Below are positions 42,744 to 52,654 of a DNA stretch of 64,000 nucleotides, in pieces. Within the stretch, counting starts at the first letter, position 1. The number at the start of each line of letters is the position of its first letter. The stretch lies in the NCBI RefSeq assembly GCF_001592285.1, contig NZ_BCWQ01000014.1, positions 62,001 to 126,000 of the forward strand, written 5' to 3'. The notes beneath the pieces are model-generated. The model was not told the origin of the DNA, searched no databases, and saw only the letters and a program-made list of their open reading frames with translations. The translations under genes were made by a program, and so were the position numbers. The DNA is from Hydrogenophaga pseudoflava NBRC 102511. Lineage in GTDB: Bacteria; Pseudomonadota; Gammaproteobacteria; Burkholderiales; Burkholderiaceae_C.

Positions 42744-44999
42744 TCAGGCGATCTTGAATCGGGCCACCGACTGCCTCAGTTCCTCGGCCATGGAGGACAG
42801 CTCACGCACCTGCGCGGCGGTCGAACGCGTACCTTCACCGGTCTGCTCGGTCACCGCGAAAATGTGCTGGATGTTGCCGGCCACTTCGTTGGCAGACTCG
42901 GCTTCGCGTAGCGTGGCGCTGGAGATCTGCTCGATCAGCTCGGCCAGACGGCGCGACACGCGGTCGATCTCGGACAGGGCGGTACCGGCGTTGTCGGACA
43001 GCTTGGCCCCTTCCACCACACCCTGCGTGGAGCGCTCCATGGCGGCCACCGCGTCCTGCGTGTCGGTCTGAATCGCCTTCACCAGCGCAGCAATCTGGCG
43101 TGTGGCATCTGCGGAGCGTTCGGCCAGGCGCTGCACTTCTTCCGCCACCACCGAGAAGCCGCGACCGGCTTCACCGGCGGACGCGGCCTGGATGGCGGCG
43201 TTCAGGGCCAGCACGTTGGTCTGTTCGGTAATGTCGGAAATCAGCTCGGTGATTTCACCAATCTCCTGCGACGACTCGCCCAGCCGCTTGATGCGCTTGG
43301 AGGTTTCCTGGATCTGGTCGCGGATGGCGTTCATACCACCGATGGCGTCCTGCACAGCCTGCAGACCGGACTCTGCGGCTTGCAGAGACGAGCGGGCCAC
43401 ACGAGCCGATTCCTGCGCTTGTCCGGAGACGTCGTTGATGCGCTGCGCCATGTCTAGCACCGACTGGCCGGTTTCGCGGATTTCGCGCAGCTGTTCCGTG
43501 GACGCGGCCAGCAGTTCGGTCGAGGTGCTCTCCACCGCCGACGTCGTCTGGGCCACCCGTGTTGCAGTGGCTTGCACGTTGCCCACCAGCGATCGCAGTT
43601 CTTCCACCGTGTAGTTCACCGAGTCGGCAATGGCACCGGTGATGTCTTCCGTCACCGTGGCTTCCTGCGTTAGATCGCCTTCGGCCACCGTCTGCAGTTC
43701 GTTCATCAGCCGCAGAATGGCGGCCTGGTTGGCATCATTGACGCGCTTGGCGTCCTGCTGTTGCGCTTCGGCCGCCACACGCTGGCTTTCTGCGATCAGC
43801 TGACGCTGGCGGCTTTCGAGCAACTGGACATACGCCAGCGCCGCGCCACAGGCCAGCGCAAACAGCGCCGACGCCACCATGGCGAACAGCTCACCCCCGC
43901 CCAGACCGGAGGCGGCAGACAGCTGGCTCTGAAGGCTCTCGAGACCCGTCCGCAACGGCTCGCTGTCGCCGATCACGCCGGCCTGCGCCTCGCGGGCCGC
44001 CACCAGACCTTGCAGGTTGCCCAGAATGGCACCAGCGTCGGTGCGGGTTTGCTCGTACAGCTTCAGCAGGGCTTCCAGCCGCTCGCGGATCTGAGGATCG
44101 GTGGTGGACTTCAGGCGCAGCTCGGCGCTGCCGTTGAGCAGGCCTTCAGCGATTTCCTTGAAGGTGTTCAGGTCCTTGCCCAGCAGGAACACGGCCTCGG
44201 GGCTCACGCCTTCCATGGTCAGGAACTCGTTCGCCGATTTGCCGATGCGCTGCGTCAGCATCACCAACTGGCCTGCCGCCGAGATCTCGGTCGGGGGAGC
44301 GCCAAGTTGCAGCTTCAGAGAAGAGACTGTTTCAGCGATTTCCAGGAGGTCGGACGACTGGCGGTTGATGGAGCGAAGCGCGTCACCCACCTGGGTCAGG
44401 ATCTTTTGCTGAGACAGCACCACGCCGGCATTGCGCTCGGCGGAATCCACCTTGGGCAGCAACTCGCCCAGCAACCCCTCAAACTCGGGGCCCAGAGGGC
44501 TCAGTCCCAGTGCATCATCACCCTGCTTGAAGCCACGCACGTTGCGAGACAGCACGTCGGCACTGTCCTTCACTTCAGCGAAGGCAGCCGGGTTGCCAAT
44601 CAGGGCCTGGGACACACTCTTGGCCAGCCGCTGCGACTGCATCAGTGCCTGACCGCTGGCAGCCACTTGCTGACCCACTTTCTCGGTCTTGTTCAGCACG
44701 AAGAACACCACCGCCGTCAACAGCACCACCGCAAACAACAGCAAGGTGCCCAGGGTACGACGATGCTGCTCCGCGCTCCGCCGACCAAGCACCGGCAGGC
44801 TGAGCACCCCAAGCTCCAGGTCGGCTGGCTCCGGACCATCGGAGCTCAGGCGACTCTCCGCAAAATCTGCATCGTTGCGCGACTCATCTAGCCGCTCGGC
44901 AGCGATGCGGGCCACGTCCTGTTCGGCGAGGTCGCTCAGATCGGGATCGTCGGCCCCGTTCTTGCGGAACATCCCCTGGATTCGATCAAGCATGGCCAT
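42744..44999 (-). CDS. pilJ: Methyl-accepting chemotaxis protein PilJ
   Basis: A 751-residue receptor of the Pil-Chp pathway. Cytoplasmic N-terminus, TM1 at about 82-102 ([21 protein letters not shown]), a periplasmic helical PilJ-type domain, and TM2 near 365-395 ([16 protein letters not shown]) are followed by HAMP-like and signalling regions. The hairpin tip reads [33 protein letters not shown], nearly invariant in such receptors. The start at 44999 (MAMLDRIQG) is preferred; a frame open 48 bases upstream is probably not translated. Confidence 0.95.
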   Translation of the reverse strand: MAMLDRIQGMFRKNGADDPDLSDLAEQDVARIAAERLDESRNDADFAESRLSSDGPEPADLELGVLSLPVLGRRSAEQHRRTLGTLLLFAVVLLTAVVFFVLNKTEKVGQQVAASGQALMQSQRLAKSVSQALIGNPAAFAEVKDSADVLSRNVRGFKQGDDALGLSPLGPEFEGLLGELLPKVDSAERNAGVVLSQQKILTQVGDALRSINRQSSDLLEIAETVSSLKLQLGAPPTEISAAGQLVMLTQRIGKSANEFLTMEGVSPEAVFLLGKDLNTFKEIAEGLLNGSAELRLKSTTDPQIRERLEALLKLYEQTRTDAGAILGNLQGLVAAREAQAGVIGDSEPLRTGLESLQSQLSAASGLGGGELFAMVASALFALACGAALAYVQLLESRQRQLIAESQRVAAEAQQQDAKRVNDANQAAILRLMNELQTVAEGDLTQEATVTEDITGAIADSVNYTVEELRSLVGNVQATATRVAQTTSAVESTSTELLAASTEQLREIRETGQSVLDMAQRINDVSGQAQESARVARSSLQAAESGLQAVQDAIGGMNAIRDQIQETSKRIKRLGESSQEIGEITELISDITEQTNVLALNAAIQAASAGEAGRGFSVVAEEVQRLAERSADATRQIAALVKAIQTDTQDAVAAMERSTQGVVEGAKLSDNAGTALSEIDRVSRRLAELIEQISSATLREAESANEVAGNIQHIFAVTEQTGEGTRSTAAQVRELSSMAEELRQSVARFKIA

Positions 45000-45095
45000 G
45001 AAACAACCTTCCAACAGAAAAGACGGGATCCATCGGGATCCGCTCACACGTTATTGATGACGACCTGCCACCCGTGCACCGCATGGCGATGCACA

Positions 45096-45635
45096 TCAGG
45101 CCGCGATGGCGAGAAACTCCGGGTCATGGGACAGCGCCTGAAGGTTCAGCTCCTGCCACTCCTGACCATCCTTGTCGGTGAAACGGCGGGCGTACCAAGC
45201 GGGCGCCTGTGCATCCCGTTCCATCACAGACGCAAACATGGAGGGGTTGCGCAGCCCCAGCAGGCGGTCGATCCACAGAACGGCGTTCACACCCAGCGCG
45301 GAGTGCAGACTCACCAGTCGCGACTCTGATGTCACACGGTCAGACACCCTGGCGGCGGAAGCCGCTGCGAGCCGCCCGGACAGCAGAGCCAGATCGACCA
45401 CGCCGTGCAGACCACCCCGAAGACTGGCCACCCCGGCGTACCACCGCTTGGTGTACGGCACTGTCTGCAGGCTGGTCCACGGAAAGATTTCGCCCGACTG
45501 AACCAGCGGTACCAGGAAACGCCCGCCGCCGGCCTCCAAAGCAAGCCAGGATGCCGAGGCCCCCTCGGTTCTGGCTGCGGTCAGGCGCTCCGCGAGGCGC
45601 ACCTGAAGGTCTTTGAGGGATTGACGGTTGGCCAT
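45096..45635 (-). CDS. pilI: CheW-like adaptor PilI
   Basis: A 179-residue CheW-domain protein. Core elements GGGRFLVPLVQSGEIFPW, WYAGVASLRGGLHGVVDLALLSG and NAVLWIDRLLGLRN match the two-barrel CheW fold. It couples PilJ to the ChpA kinase. It lies between pilH (28 bases) and pilJ (96 bases); the latter gap shows a repeated GGATCC but no clear regulatory element. Confidence 0.93.
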   Translation of the reverse strand: MANRQSLKDLQVRLAERLTAARTEGASASWLALEAGGGRFLVPLVQSGEIFPWTSLQTVPYTKRWYAGVASLRGGLHGVVDLALLSGRLAAASAARVSDRVTSESRLVSLHSALGVNAVLWIDRLLGLRNPSMFASVMERDAQAPAWYARRFTDKDGQEWQELNLQALSHDPEFLAIAA

Positions 45636-45663
45636 GCGTTCAGTCGTTCGCCCGGTTGCCGCG

Positions 45664-46032
45664 TCAACCGAGAGCCCGGATCTTGGAGATCAGTTCTTCT
45701 GCGTTGACTGGCTTGGTCACGTAGTCGCGTGCACCCTGGCGCATTCCCCAGACGCGGTCCGTCTCTTGGTTCTTGCTGGTGCACATGATGATGGGAATAT
45801 CAGAGTATTGGGGGTCGCGGGTGATGGCCCGCGTCAGCTGAAATCCATTCTGACCGGGCATCACCACGTCCATCAGAATCAGTTCCGGCTTTTCCTCCCC
45901 GAGCCGACGAAAGGCCTCTTCCGCATTCTCAGCGGTTCGCACCTTGTAGCCATTTTTCACCAATAGATCGGACAGAACCATGAGCTCGGTCTTGGAATCG
46001 TCCACAACGAGAATCTTCTGAATCGGCATCAT
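45664..46032 (-). CDS. pilH: Response regulator PilH
   Basis: A 122-residue single receiver domain. Acidic pocket Asp11/Asp12, phospho-acceptor Asp55 (LILMDVVMPG), CTSKNQETDRVWGMRQGA and Lys107 (YVTKP). The WGMRQGARDYVTKPV stretch is typical of PilH. It overlaps pilG by 4 bases (ATGA). In the Pil-Chp pathway PilH receives phosphate from ChpA and tunes pilus retraction or cAMP output. Confidence 0.95.
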   Translation of the reverse strand: MMPIQKILVVDDSKTELMVLSDLLVKNGYKVRTAENAEEAFRRLGEEKPELILMDVVMPGQNGFQLTRAITRDPQYSDIPIIMCTSKNQETDRVWGMRQGARDYVTKPVNAEELISKIRALG

Positions 46033-46424
46033 GCGGCTCCGGTGAGGTGGGCGCCAAACTGCTGCACGGCCTGCAGCAGCTGGTCTTTGGTAAACGGTTT
46101 GGTGAGGTATTCCTGCGAGCCGACCATGCGGCCCCGCGCCTTGTCGAACACGCCATCTTTGGACGACAGCATCACGACCGGAATGTTGGCGAATCGGGCG
46201 TTGCGCTTGATGATCGCGCAGGTCTGGTACCCGTCCAGCCGCGGCATCAGGATGTCGCAGAACACGATGTCGGGCAGGTAGTCGTTGATTTTGGCCAGCG
46301 CATCAAAACCATCCTCTGCCAGCAGCACCTCGTGCCCGCCCTGCTTGAGAAAGATTTCTGCACTGCGACGGATGGTGTTGCTGTCGTCGACCACCAGAAC
46401 TTTGAATGTGGGCGTCGGATTCAC
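46029..46424 (-). CDS. pilG: Response regulator PilG
   Basis: A 131-residue single receiver domain. Asp13/Asp14, phospho-Asp57 (VFCDILMPRLDGYQ) and Lys109 (YLTKPF). GTG at 46424 has AGGAG about 9 bases upstream and gives a family-standard N-terminus; longer frames upstream overlap the rubredoxin gene region. PilG promotes pilus extension in the Pil-Chp pathway. Confidence 0.94.
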   Translation of the reverse strand: MNPTPTFKVLVVDDSNTIRRSAEIFLKQGGHEVLLAEDGFDALAKINDYLPDIVFCDILMPRLDGYQTCAIIKRNARFANIPVVMLSSKDGVFDKARGRMVGSQEYLTKPFTKDQLLQAVQQFGAHLTGAA

Positions 46425-46500
46425 TGCTGGTCGCTCCTGTATGGTGTGGAGGGAGGGTGACGGGGTGCCAGCCTGCAGCATACGCCGAGGCGCAGGCTCG

Positions 46501-46674
46501 TCAGATCTGGACCATCTCGAAGTCTTCCTTGCGGGCGCCACACTCGGGGCATGTCCAGTTCATCGGAACATCCGCCCACGCGGTTCCCGGTGCGATACCG
46601 TGCTCGGGTGAGCCTGCGGCCTCGTCGTAAATCCACCCGCAGATCAGGCACATCCAAGTCTTGGTTTCGGTCAT
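46501..46674 (-). CDS. Rubredoxin
   Basis: A 57-residue electron carrier. The iron is held by Cys9 and Cys12 (MCLICGWIYDE) and Cys42 and Cys45 (WTCPECGARKEDFE). ATG at 46674 gives the standard length; an in-frame ATG 33 bases upstream would add an unusual tail. Rubredoxins often sit directly before pilG in Burkholderiales; electron partner (for example an alkane hydroxylase or reductase) is not in the window. Confidence 0.96.
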   Translation of the reverse strand: MTETKTWMCLICGWIYDEAAGSPEHGIAPGTAWADVPMNWTCPECGARKEDFEMVQI

Positions 46675-46801
46675 GTCAGCGAAGGCATTGTCATAGAATC
46701 CGGTCATTGTATCGAGCCACGGAGGGCCGCCGCTGAGCTCGCGCTGGTGGAAATCCCCAAGGCGCCAGATACCGATTTACGCGTAACACGCTGCGTTCAC
46801 A

Positions 46802-47752
46802 ATGCCCCAAAACCCCGCCCCTCCCCTGCCCGCCAACGCAGTGGAGCCTGGTGAAACTTCGCTGCCATGCGTCATGGTTTTCAACGCCAACGACCCCAGC
46901 GGAGCCGGTGGACTGGCGGCGGACATCACAGCCATGTCCAGCGCCTCTGCCCATGTGCTGGCGGTGGTGACGGGCTCCTACATCCGGGACACCTCCGAAA
47001 TCCACGACCACATCGCTTTTGACGAAGAAGCCGTCGCCGACCAGGCCCGCTGTGCGCTCGAAGACATGCCGGTCAAGGCCTTCAAGGTCGGTTTCGTCGG
47101 CAACCCGGAAAATCTCAGCGCGATCGCCGGCATCACCACCGACTACGCCGATGTCCCGGTGGTCACCTACATGCCCGACCTCTCGTGGTGGGACGAACTC
47201 GCCATCGAGACCTATCTCGACGCCTGTGTCGAGCTGCTGCTGCCACAGACCACCGTGCTGGTCGGCAACCACAGCACCCTTTGCCGCTGGCTTCTGCCCG
47301 AGTGGGAGGGCGACCGTCCTCCCAACGCCCGCGAGGTGGCCCGGGCGGCGGCGGTGCATGGCGTGCCCTACACCCTGGTGACTGGCTTCAACGCCGCCGA
47401 CCAGTACCTTGAGAGCCACCTGGCCAGCCCGGAGGCCGTGCTGGCCACCGCTCGCTACGAGCGCTTTGAGGCGACCTTCGGCGGCGCGGGCGACACGCTG
47501 TCCGCCGCGCTGTGCGCCCTGATCGCCGCCGGCGCCGACCTGCAATCGGCCTGCGCAGAGGCACTGACCTATCTGGACCAGTGTCTGGACGCCGGGTTCC
47601 AGCCCGGCATGGGTCATGCCGTTCCCGACCGGCTGTTCTGGGCGCACGAGGACGAGGGCGACGAGGCCCCCGAAGGCGCCGCCGGCGAAACGCCTTCGCC
47701 GGACAGCCAGCTGGACGCCGACGACTTTCCCCTGGACACCACCAAGCACTGA
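46802..47752 (+). CDS. thiD: Hydroxymethylpyrimidine/phosphomethylpyrimidine kinase
   Basis: A 316-residue ribokinase-fold kinase phosphorylating the thiamin pyrimidine precursor. [16 protein letters not shown] near the N-terminus and [16 protein letters not shown] (anion hole and catalytic Asp) identify it. The acidic C-terminal tail (about 45 residues, ending [10 protein letters not shown]) is longer than in standard ThiD. Substitutions in the substrate pocket cannot be judged by eye. hemL follows after 7 bases, and rubredoxin is divergent. Confidence 0.88.
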   Translation: MPQNPAPPLPANAVEPGETSLPCVMVFNANDPSGAGGLAADITAMSSASAHVLAVVTGSYIRDTSEIHDHIAFDEEAVADQARCALEDMPVKAFKVGFVGNPENLSAIAGITTDYADVPVVTYMPDLSWWDELAIETYLDACVELLLPQTTVLVGNHSTLCRWLLPEWEGDRPPNAREVARAAAVHGVPYTLVTGFNAADQYLESHLASPEAVLATARYERFEATFGGAGDTLSAALCALIAAGADLQSACAEALTYLDQCLDAGFQPGMGHAVPDRLFWAHEDEGDEAPEGAAGETPSPDSQLDADDFPLDTTKH

Positions 47753-47759
47753 ACCATCC

Positions 47760-49058
47760 ATGAGCGACCGCAACCTTGATCTCTTCGAACGCGCCAAGCA
47801 GCTGATCCCCGGCGGCGTGAACTCCCCGGTGCGCGCCTTCCGCGCGGTCGGCGGCACGCCGCGCTTCGTGCAGCGCGCACAGGGCGCCTATTTCTGGGAC
47901 GCCAACGGCCAGCGGTACATCGACTACATCGGCTCCTGGGGCCCGATGATCCTGGGCCATGGCCACCCTGCCGTGCTCGAAGCGGTGCAGAAGGCGGCCA
48001 CAGAAGGTTTCTCCTTCGGCGCACCCACCGAGCGCGAAGTCGAACTGGCCGAAGAGATCGTCAAGCTGGTGCCCAGCCTTGAGATGGTGCGCCTGGTGAG
48101 CTCCGGCACCGAGGCCGGCATGAGCACCATCCGGCTGGCCCGCGGCGCCACCGGGCGCAAGACCATCATCAAGTTCGAAGGCTGCTACCACGGCCACGCC
48201 GACGCCCTGCTGGTCAAGGCCGGCTCGGGCCTGGCCACTTTCGGCAACCCCACCAGCGCCGGCGTGCCGCCCGAGGTGGTGCAGCACACCCTGGTGCTCG
48301 AATACAACAACGTGGCACAGATCGAGGCCGCGTTCGCCGAGCACGGCGCCGACATCGCCTGCGTGATCATCGAGCCGATCGCGGGCAACATGAACTTTGT
48401 GCGCGCCAGCGTGCCGTTCGTCAAGCGCATTCGCGAGCTGTGCACCCAGCACAGCGCACTGTTCGTGTTCGATGAGGTGATGACGGGCTTCCGCGTCGGT
48501 CTGGGCAGCGCGCAAGGCCACTACGCGTCGCTGATTCCCGGCTTTGAACCCGACATGACAGTGATGGGCAAGGTGATCGGTGGCGGCATGCCGCTGGCGG
48601 CCTTCGGTGGCAAACGCGCGGTAATGGAACACCTCGCTCCGCTGGGTGGTGTCTACCAGGCAGGCACGCTATCGGGCAACCCCGTGGCCACGGCCTGCGG
48701 TCTGGCCACGCTGAAAGAAATCCAGAAGCCCGGTTTCTTCGAAGCCCTGTCGGCCACCACCCGCTCGCTGGTGGATGGTCTGAAGGCCGCGGCTGATGCC
48801 GAAGGTGTTCCGTTCAGCGTGGACTGCCAGGGCGGCATGTTCGGCTTCTTCCTGATGCCCGAATTGCCGCAGAACTACGCCACCGTGATGAAGACCGAGG
48901 GCGCGAAGTTCAACGCCCTGTTCCACGGTCTGCTGGACCGGGGCGTGTACATCGCGCCCGCCCTGTACGAAGCAGGCTTTGTGAGCGCGGCGCACACCGC
49001 GGACGACATCGCGGCCACAGTCGCGGCGGCGCGCGAAGTGTTCGCCTCACTCCGGTAA
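47760..49058 (+). CDS. hemL: Glutamate-1-semialdehyde 2,1-aminomutase
   Basis: A 432-residue PLP enzyme making 5-aminolevulinate in haem synthesis. N-terminus [20 protein letters not shown] is a family hallmark. The PLP lysine is Lys271 in [38 protein letters not shown] binds cofactor phosphate. ATG at 47760 follows the thiD stop closely; the longer open frame lies inside thiD. Confidence 0.97.
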   Translation: MSDRNLDLFERAKQLIPGGVNSPVRAFRAVGGTPRFVQRAQGAYFWDANGQRYIDYIGSWGPMILGHGHPAVLEAVQKAATEGFSFGAPTEREVELAEEIVKLVPSLEMVRLVSSGTEAGMSTIRLARGATGRKTIIKFEGCYHGHADALLVKAGSGLATFGNPTSAGVPPEVVQHTLVLEYNNVAQIEAAFAEHGADIACVIIEPIAGNMNFVRASVPFVKRIRELCTQHSALFVFDEVMTGFRVGLGSAQGHYASLIPGFEPDMTVMGKVIGGGMPLAAFGGKRAVMEHLAPLGGVYQAGTLSGNPVATACGLATLKEIQKPGFFEALSATTRSLVDGLKAAADAEGVPFSVDCQGGMFGFFLMPELPQNYATVMKTEGAKFNALFHGLLDRGVYIAPALYEAGFVSAAHTADDIAATVAAAREVFASLR

Positions 49059-49086
49059 ATGGTCTCGCTGTTCCCCCGCGGTTGCG

Positions 49087-50106
49087 TCAGGGCGCGGGGG
49101 ACTTGAGGCCGTCGGTGATCAGGGGCGAGAGGATCTGCGCCAGGTGCTCGTGCCCCTGGGGGTTGAGGTGGTCGTCGATGCGGTAGTAGTCCGAGCGCTT
49201 CAGCAGGGCCTGGCTGTCCAGCACCACCACGTCCAGACCGGGCGCATGCTGTGACAGGGCCGCTTCGAATGTGCTCTTGAAGCCGGGGTGGTTGAAGCCG
49301 TAGCCACTGGACTCGAACACGATGAGCTTCTTGCCTTCGAGCACTGGGCGGTAGCGCGCGACGATCTTGGCGAAGTTGTCCGCCTCCCAGGGCATGTTGC
49401 GCGCCAGGCTGCGCGCCTCGAACCGGGCCCGGCTCTTGTAGTCACCCTTGTAGATCGCATGCGCCAAGTCCAGCACCGGAGCGATGGGGCCGCGCGCTTT
49501 GTTGTCGTGGTAGCGGGCCTGCATGTGCAGCCAGCGCGAGTGGACCTGCCGCAGGAACTCCTCCCGCGTGCTCTCCACCGCCCGCTTGTTCTCGTCGGCG
49601 TCGTTGTTGCAGTACTGGAGGACCACCACCTTCGCTCCACCCGAATAGGCCTTGAGCGACTCCAGCTCGCGCAGGGTGGCGTAAGAGGAAATGCCGAGAT
49701 TCTTGGTCCGGAGGTGGTAGCGGCTTCGGAGGACCTCCGGGAACGACTCGGCGTCCTTGACGCCGAAGCCCTGGGTGTGCGAGTCCCCGATCAGCACCAC
49801 ATCGGAAGGCGCCCTGGTGTCGGCGTTGCGAAAGCCCTCTTCGTCGAACGTCATCACCGTCTGGTATTCCAGATTGTTGAGGACGCATGGCCCGGGCTTG
49901 GCCTTGTAGCCGTACCCTTCGTCGGTCCACCGCATGCAGGGCGTTTCCAGGTTGCGCCACGACGCCAGGTACACATCCTGGACCAGGGACGTGCCCAGCA
50001 CGAGGTACAGACCACCGCCCACAAGGGCCAGGAAGGGGCTCAGCAGCACGAGGTAGAACACCAGCCGCTTGCCAGCGGACAAGGTTTCAGTCGAGTTCGT
50101 AGGCAT
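49087..50106 (-). CDS. SGNH/GDSL hydrolase, membrane-anchored
   Basis: A 339-residue protein. One N-terminal helix (LVFYLVLLSPFLALVGGGLYLVL) anchors a periplasmic SGNH domain. Catalytic blocks are LIGDSHTQGFG (Ser109), YCNNDADEN (Asn about 168) and DDHLNPQGH (Asp311/312 and His313). The His in GDSH replaces the usual Leu of GDSL. It overlaps the carbamoyltransferase gene by 20 bases. Together with the SxtJ and DUF5989 genes it likely acts on an acyl or carbamoyl ester in a cell-surface glycan; that role is inferred. Confidence 0.85.
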   Translation of the reverse strand: MPTNSTETLSAGKRLVFYLVLLSPFLALVGGGLYLVLGTSLVQDVYLASWRNLETPCMRWTDEGYGYKAKPGPCVLNNLEYQTVMTFDEEGFRNADTRAPSDVVLIGDSHTQGFGVKDAESFPEVLRSRYHLRTKNLGISSYATLRELESLKAYSGGAKVVVLQYCNNDADENKRAVESTREEFLRQVHSRWLHMQARYHDNKARGPIAPVLDLAHAIYKGDYKSRARFEARSLARNMPWEADNFAKIVARYRPVLEGKKLIVFESSGYGFNHPGFKSTFEAALSQHAPGLDVVVLDSQALLKRSDYYRIDDHLNPQGHEHLAQILSPLITDGLKSPAP

Positions 50107-51922
50107 TGCGGTAGTCCCTCAACAGCGCAGGGTTCTGGTCTTCCTTGCGCATCACACAGTTGCCCACGGCCAGAAACTCGATGCCCGTGCCCATCAGGCA
50201 GTGAAAAGCGTCTTCGGGGGTGCAGACGATCGGCTCGCCCCGGACGTTGAACGAGGTGTTGACCAGCACCGGGCAGCCTGTCAGCTCCTTGAACCGTGAG
50301 ATCAGGCGGTGGTAGCGCGGATTCGTGTCGGCGTGGACCGTCTGGATGCGCGCCGAGTAGTCAACGTGCGTGATGGCGGGAATCGACGAGCGCGGGACAT
50401 TGAGCTTGTCGATGCCGAACAGCTTCTGCTGCTCTGCCGTCATGGGCGACTGCCGCTCCTTGGCCACGTCGGCCACCATCAGCATGTAGGGGCTGTCCAC
50501 GTCGATGTCGAACCAGTCCTGCACATCTTCGCGCAGCACGCTGGGTGCGAATGGCCGGAAGGACTCCCGGTACTTGACCTTCAGGTTGAGCTGTTTCTGC
50601 ACCGAGGGGGAGCGGGGGTCGGCCAGAATCGACCGGCCGCCCAGTGCCCGGGGACCAAACTCCATGCGGCCCTGGTGCCAGCCCACGGCGCAGCCGCGGG
50701 CCAGCGCGTCGGCGGTGGCGTCGATCAGGGCGTCGTCGTCCAGTGTGGTGAAGACCGCTCCGGCCCGGCGCAGGCGGGCCTCGATATCGTCCTGCGCGAA
50801 GGCCGGGCCCAGGTACGAGCCGCTCATGGTGTCGCCAGGTCCCACGGACCTGGGCTGGCCCAGCAGGATGTGGTGGGCGCCCAGCGCCGCGCCGATCGCG
50901 CCACCCGCATCGCCCGATGCGGGCTGCACCCAGATGTGGTCGAAGACCCGCTCGCGCAGCAGCTTGCCGTTGGCCACGCAGTTGAGCGCCACGCCGCCGG
51001 CCAGGCACAGGTTGCGCTGCCCGGTGCTCTTGCGAATGCCCTTCGCCAGCTTGATCACCACCTCTTCGGTGACCGCCTGGACCGAGGCCGCCAGGTCCAT
51101 CTCGCGCTGAGTGAGCTGGGCCTCGGCCTTGCGTGCCGGCCCGCCAAACAGCTCGTCGAACCGGCTGTTGGTCATGGTCAGGCCGGTGCAGTAGTCGAAA
51201 TAGGCCATGTTCAGCCGGAACGAGCCGTCTTCGCGCAGGTCGATCAGGTGTTCCTTGATCTTGTCGGCGAAGCGCGGCTCGCCATAGGGCGCCAGGCCCA
51301 TGACCTTGTATTCGCCGGAGTTGACCTTGAAGCCCGTGTAGTGGGTGAAGGCCGAGTACAGCAGACCCAGGGAATGAGGAAAGTGGATCTCCCGGTGGAT
51401 GTCCAGGCTGTTGCCCCGACCGATCGCCAGCGAGGTAGTGGTCCACTCACCCACGCCGTCCATCGTCAGCACCGCGGCCTCTTCAAACGGCGAAGGGAAA
51501 AACGCCGACGCCGCGTGGCTGTGGTGGTGTTCTGAAAACAGCAGCCTCGACGACCAGTCGACCCCCTGGTCCAACTGCTCCTGAAGCTCGCGCACCAGGA
51601 CACTCTTCTGGAACAGCTTGTCCTTGATCCACACCGGCAGCGAGGTGGCAAAGCTCTGAAACCCGCGGGGCGCAAACGCCAGGTAGGTTTCCAGCAGGCG
51701 CTCGAACTTCAGGAAGGGTTTGTCGTAGAACACCACGTGGTCGATGTCCGCCGCCCCGAGCGAGGCTTCGGCCAGGCAGTACCGGATCGCCTGCAGCGGA
51801 AAGCCGGCGTCGTGCTTCTTGCGGGTGAACCGCTCTTCCTGGGCCGCTGCCACGATGCGTCCGTCCTGCACCAGACAGGCCGCCGAGTCGTGGTAGTAGG
51901 CGGAGATACCGATGATGTTCAT
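50087..51922 (-). CDS. O-carbamoyltransferase (NodU/CmcH/SxtI type)
   Basis: A 611-residue enzyme that transfers a carbamoyl group from carbamoyl phosphate, through a carbamoyl-adenylate, to a hydroxyl group. The N-terminal Kae1-like ATP domain opens IIGISAYYHDSAACLVQDG and has QEERFTRKKHDAGFP and NLCLAGGVALNCVANGKLL. The C-terminal YrdC-like part includes GWHQGRMEFGPRALGGRSILADPR. Acceptor unknown; glycan modification is the likeliest in this context. Neighbours on both sides belong to the same conserved set. Confidence 0.93.
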   Translation of the reverse strand: MNIIGISAYYHDSAACLVQDGRIVAAAQEERFTRKKHDAGFPLQAIRYCLAEASLGAADIDHVVFYDKPFLKFERLLETYLAFAPRGFQSFATSLPVWIKDKLFQKSVLVRELQEQLDQGVDWSSRLLFSEHHHSHAASAFFPSPFEEAAVLTMDGVGEWTTTSLAIGRGNSLDIHREIHFPHSLGLLYSAFTHYTGFKVNSGEYKVMGLAPYGEPRFADKIKEHLIDLREDGSFRLNMAYFDYCTGLTMTNSRFDELFGGPARKAEAQLTQREMDLAASVQAVTEEVVIKLAKGIRKSTGQRNLCLAGGVALNCVANGKLLRERVFDHIWVQPASGDAGGAIGAALGAHHILLGQPRSVGPGDTMSGSYLGPAFAQDDIEARLRRAGAVFTTLDDDALIDATADALARGCAVGWHQGRMEFGPRALGGRSILADPRSPSVQKQLNLKVKYRESFRPFAPSVLREDVQDWFDIDVDSPYMLMVADVAKERQSPMTAEQQKLFGIDKLNVPRSSIPAITHVDYSARIQTVHADTNPRYHRLISRFKELTGCPVLVNTSFNVRGEPIVCTPEDAFHCLMGTGIEFLAVGNCVMRKEDQNPALLRDYRNAYELD

Positions 51923-51925
51923 CGT

Positions 51926-52078
51926 TCAGAACAGCGTGTAGATCAGGGGCGCGATGACCGAGGTCTCTGCGGCGATCAGCAGCAGGCCCAGCAGCACCAC
52001 GATGACGATGATGGGCGCGAGCCACACTTTTTTGCGCGTGCGCAGGAACGCCCACAACTCCTTGACGATCTCCAGCAT
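51926..52078 (-). CDS. DUF5989 family small membrane protein
   Basis: A 50-residue protein: a short amphipathic N-terminus (MLEIVKELWAFLRTRKKVWL) followed by one membrane helix (IIVIVVLLGLLLIAA) and the end LIYTLF. Matches DUF5989, a family seen beside SxtJ and carbamoyltransferase genes and resembling SxtK by position and size. It lies 3 bases before the carbamoyltransferase ATG. Likely a membrane anchor or scaffold; that is inference. Confidence 0.82.
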   Translation of the reverse strand: MLEIVKELWAFLRTRKKVWLAPIIVIVVLLGLLLIAAETSVIAPLIYTLF

Positions 52079-52086
52079 GTCCGACC

Positions 52087-52503
52087 TCAGAACTGATGTT
52101 TGAACGATTCGGGGCGGGGACCCGGCGGTTGCCGGTCCACCCAGTACGAGCGCGCGGAGGCGTCCAGACGCAGCTTCAGTGCGTCCCGCCCCCGCAGGCG
52201 CATCACCCATGCAACAGGGGTGATGAGAACGAAGAACATGAGGCCGAACACGAGCGGATTCACCACCCGGCCCATCAGTCTGCCCAGTCCCATCCAGGCC
52301 TTGCTGAGGGGAGTCAGCTTGCGCGGAGCCCACAGGGCCAGAGCCCCCATGCACAAGGCGCCGACCACCGCGGCCACGCTCCAGCCGATGACCGCGTGAC
52401 GGGTCTGCGCAATCACGGCACCAGCCACACACACCGCCATGACCAGGAGGCCGAACGAGCGGTTGAACGAATCGGAAGGGGCGAAGGACGAAGCAGAGCG
52501 CAT
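52087..52503 (-). CDS. SxtJ family membrane protein
   Basis: A 138-residue protein with four hydrophobic helices in two pairs (LLVMAVCVAGAVIA; WSVAAVVGALCMGALALW; VVNPLVFGLMFFVLITPVAW). SxtJ-type elements are SDSFNRSFGLLV, LTPLSKAWMGLG and the final YWVDRQPP. First gene of the four-gene carbamoyl module; DUF5989 follows after 8 bases. Function unknown; homologues are found next to O-carbamoyltransferase genes. Confidence 0.85.
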   Translation of the reverse strand: MRSASSFAPSDSFNRSFGLLVMAVCVAGAVIAQTRHAVIGWSVAAVVGALCMGALALWAPRKLTPLSKAWMGLGRLMGRVVNPLVFGLMFFVLITPVAWVMRLRGRDALKLRLDASARSYWVDRQPPGPRPESFKHQF

Positions 52504-52604
52504 GGCAGGACTTGTGGGTCACGGGGCCGGGCCGGTCTGGCGCTCAACACCCCGTCACGACGGGTGCTGCGTTTGTATCTGCTGCGACTTATCTTGCTCT
52601 TAAC

Positions 52605-52638
52605 AACGCAAAAGGGCTCCGAAGAGCCCTTTTGCGTT
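52605..52638. terminator. Strong intrinsic terminator downstream of purH
   Basis: A perfect 15-bp stem (AACGCAAAAGGGCTC and GAGCCCTTTTGCGTT) around a CGAA loop. The A/T-rich part lies within the stem. It lies just after the purH stop and before the start side of the SxtJ gene, so it insulates the two minus-strand units. Confidence 0.85.
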
Positions 52639-52654
52639 CAGTCGGGACCGCGCC

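Noticed and set aside
45027..45043. Repeated GGATCC with a 4-base gap upstream of pilJ as a regulatory hairpin
   Set aside because: The two self-complementary hexamers can pair, but the stem is short and no T-run or promoter element accompanies it.
49087..52503. A saxitoxin-type toxin gene cluster
   Set aside because: Only the carbamoyl-tailoring-like genes are present. No polyketide-synthase-like, amidinotransferase or other toxin-core genes are in the window, so toxin production is not supported.
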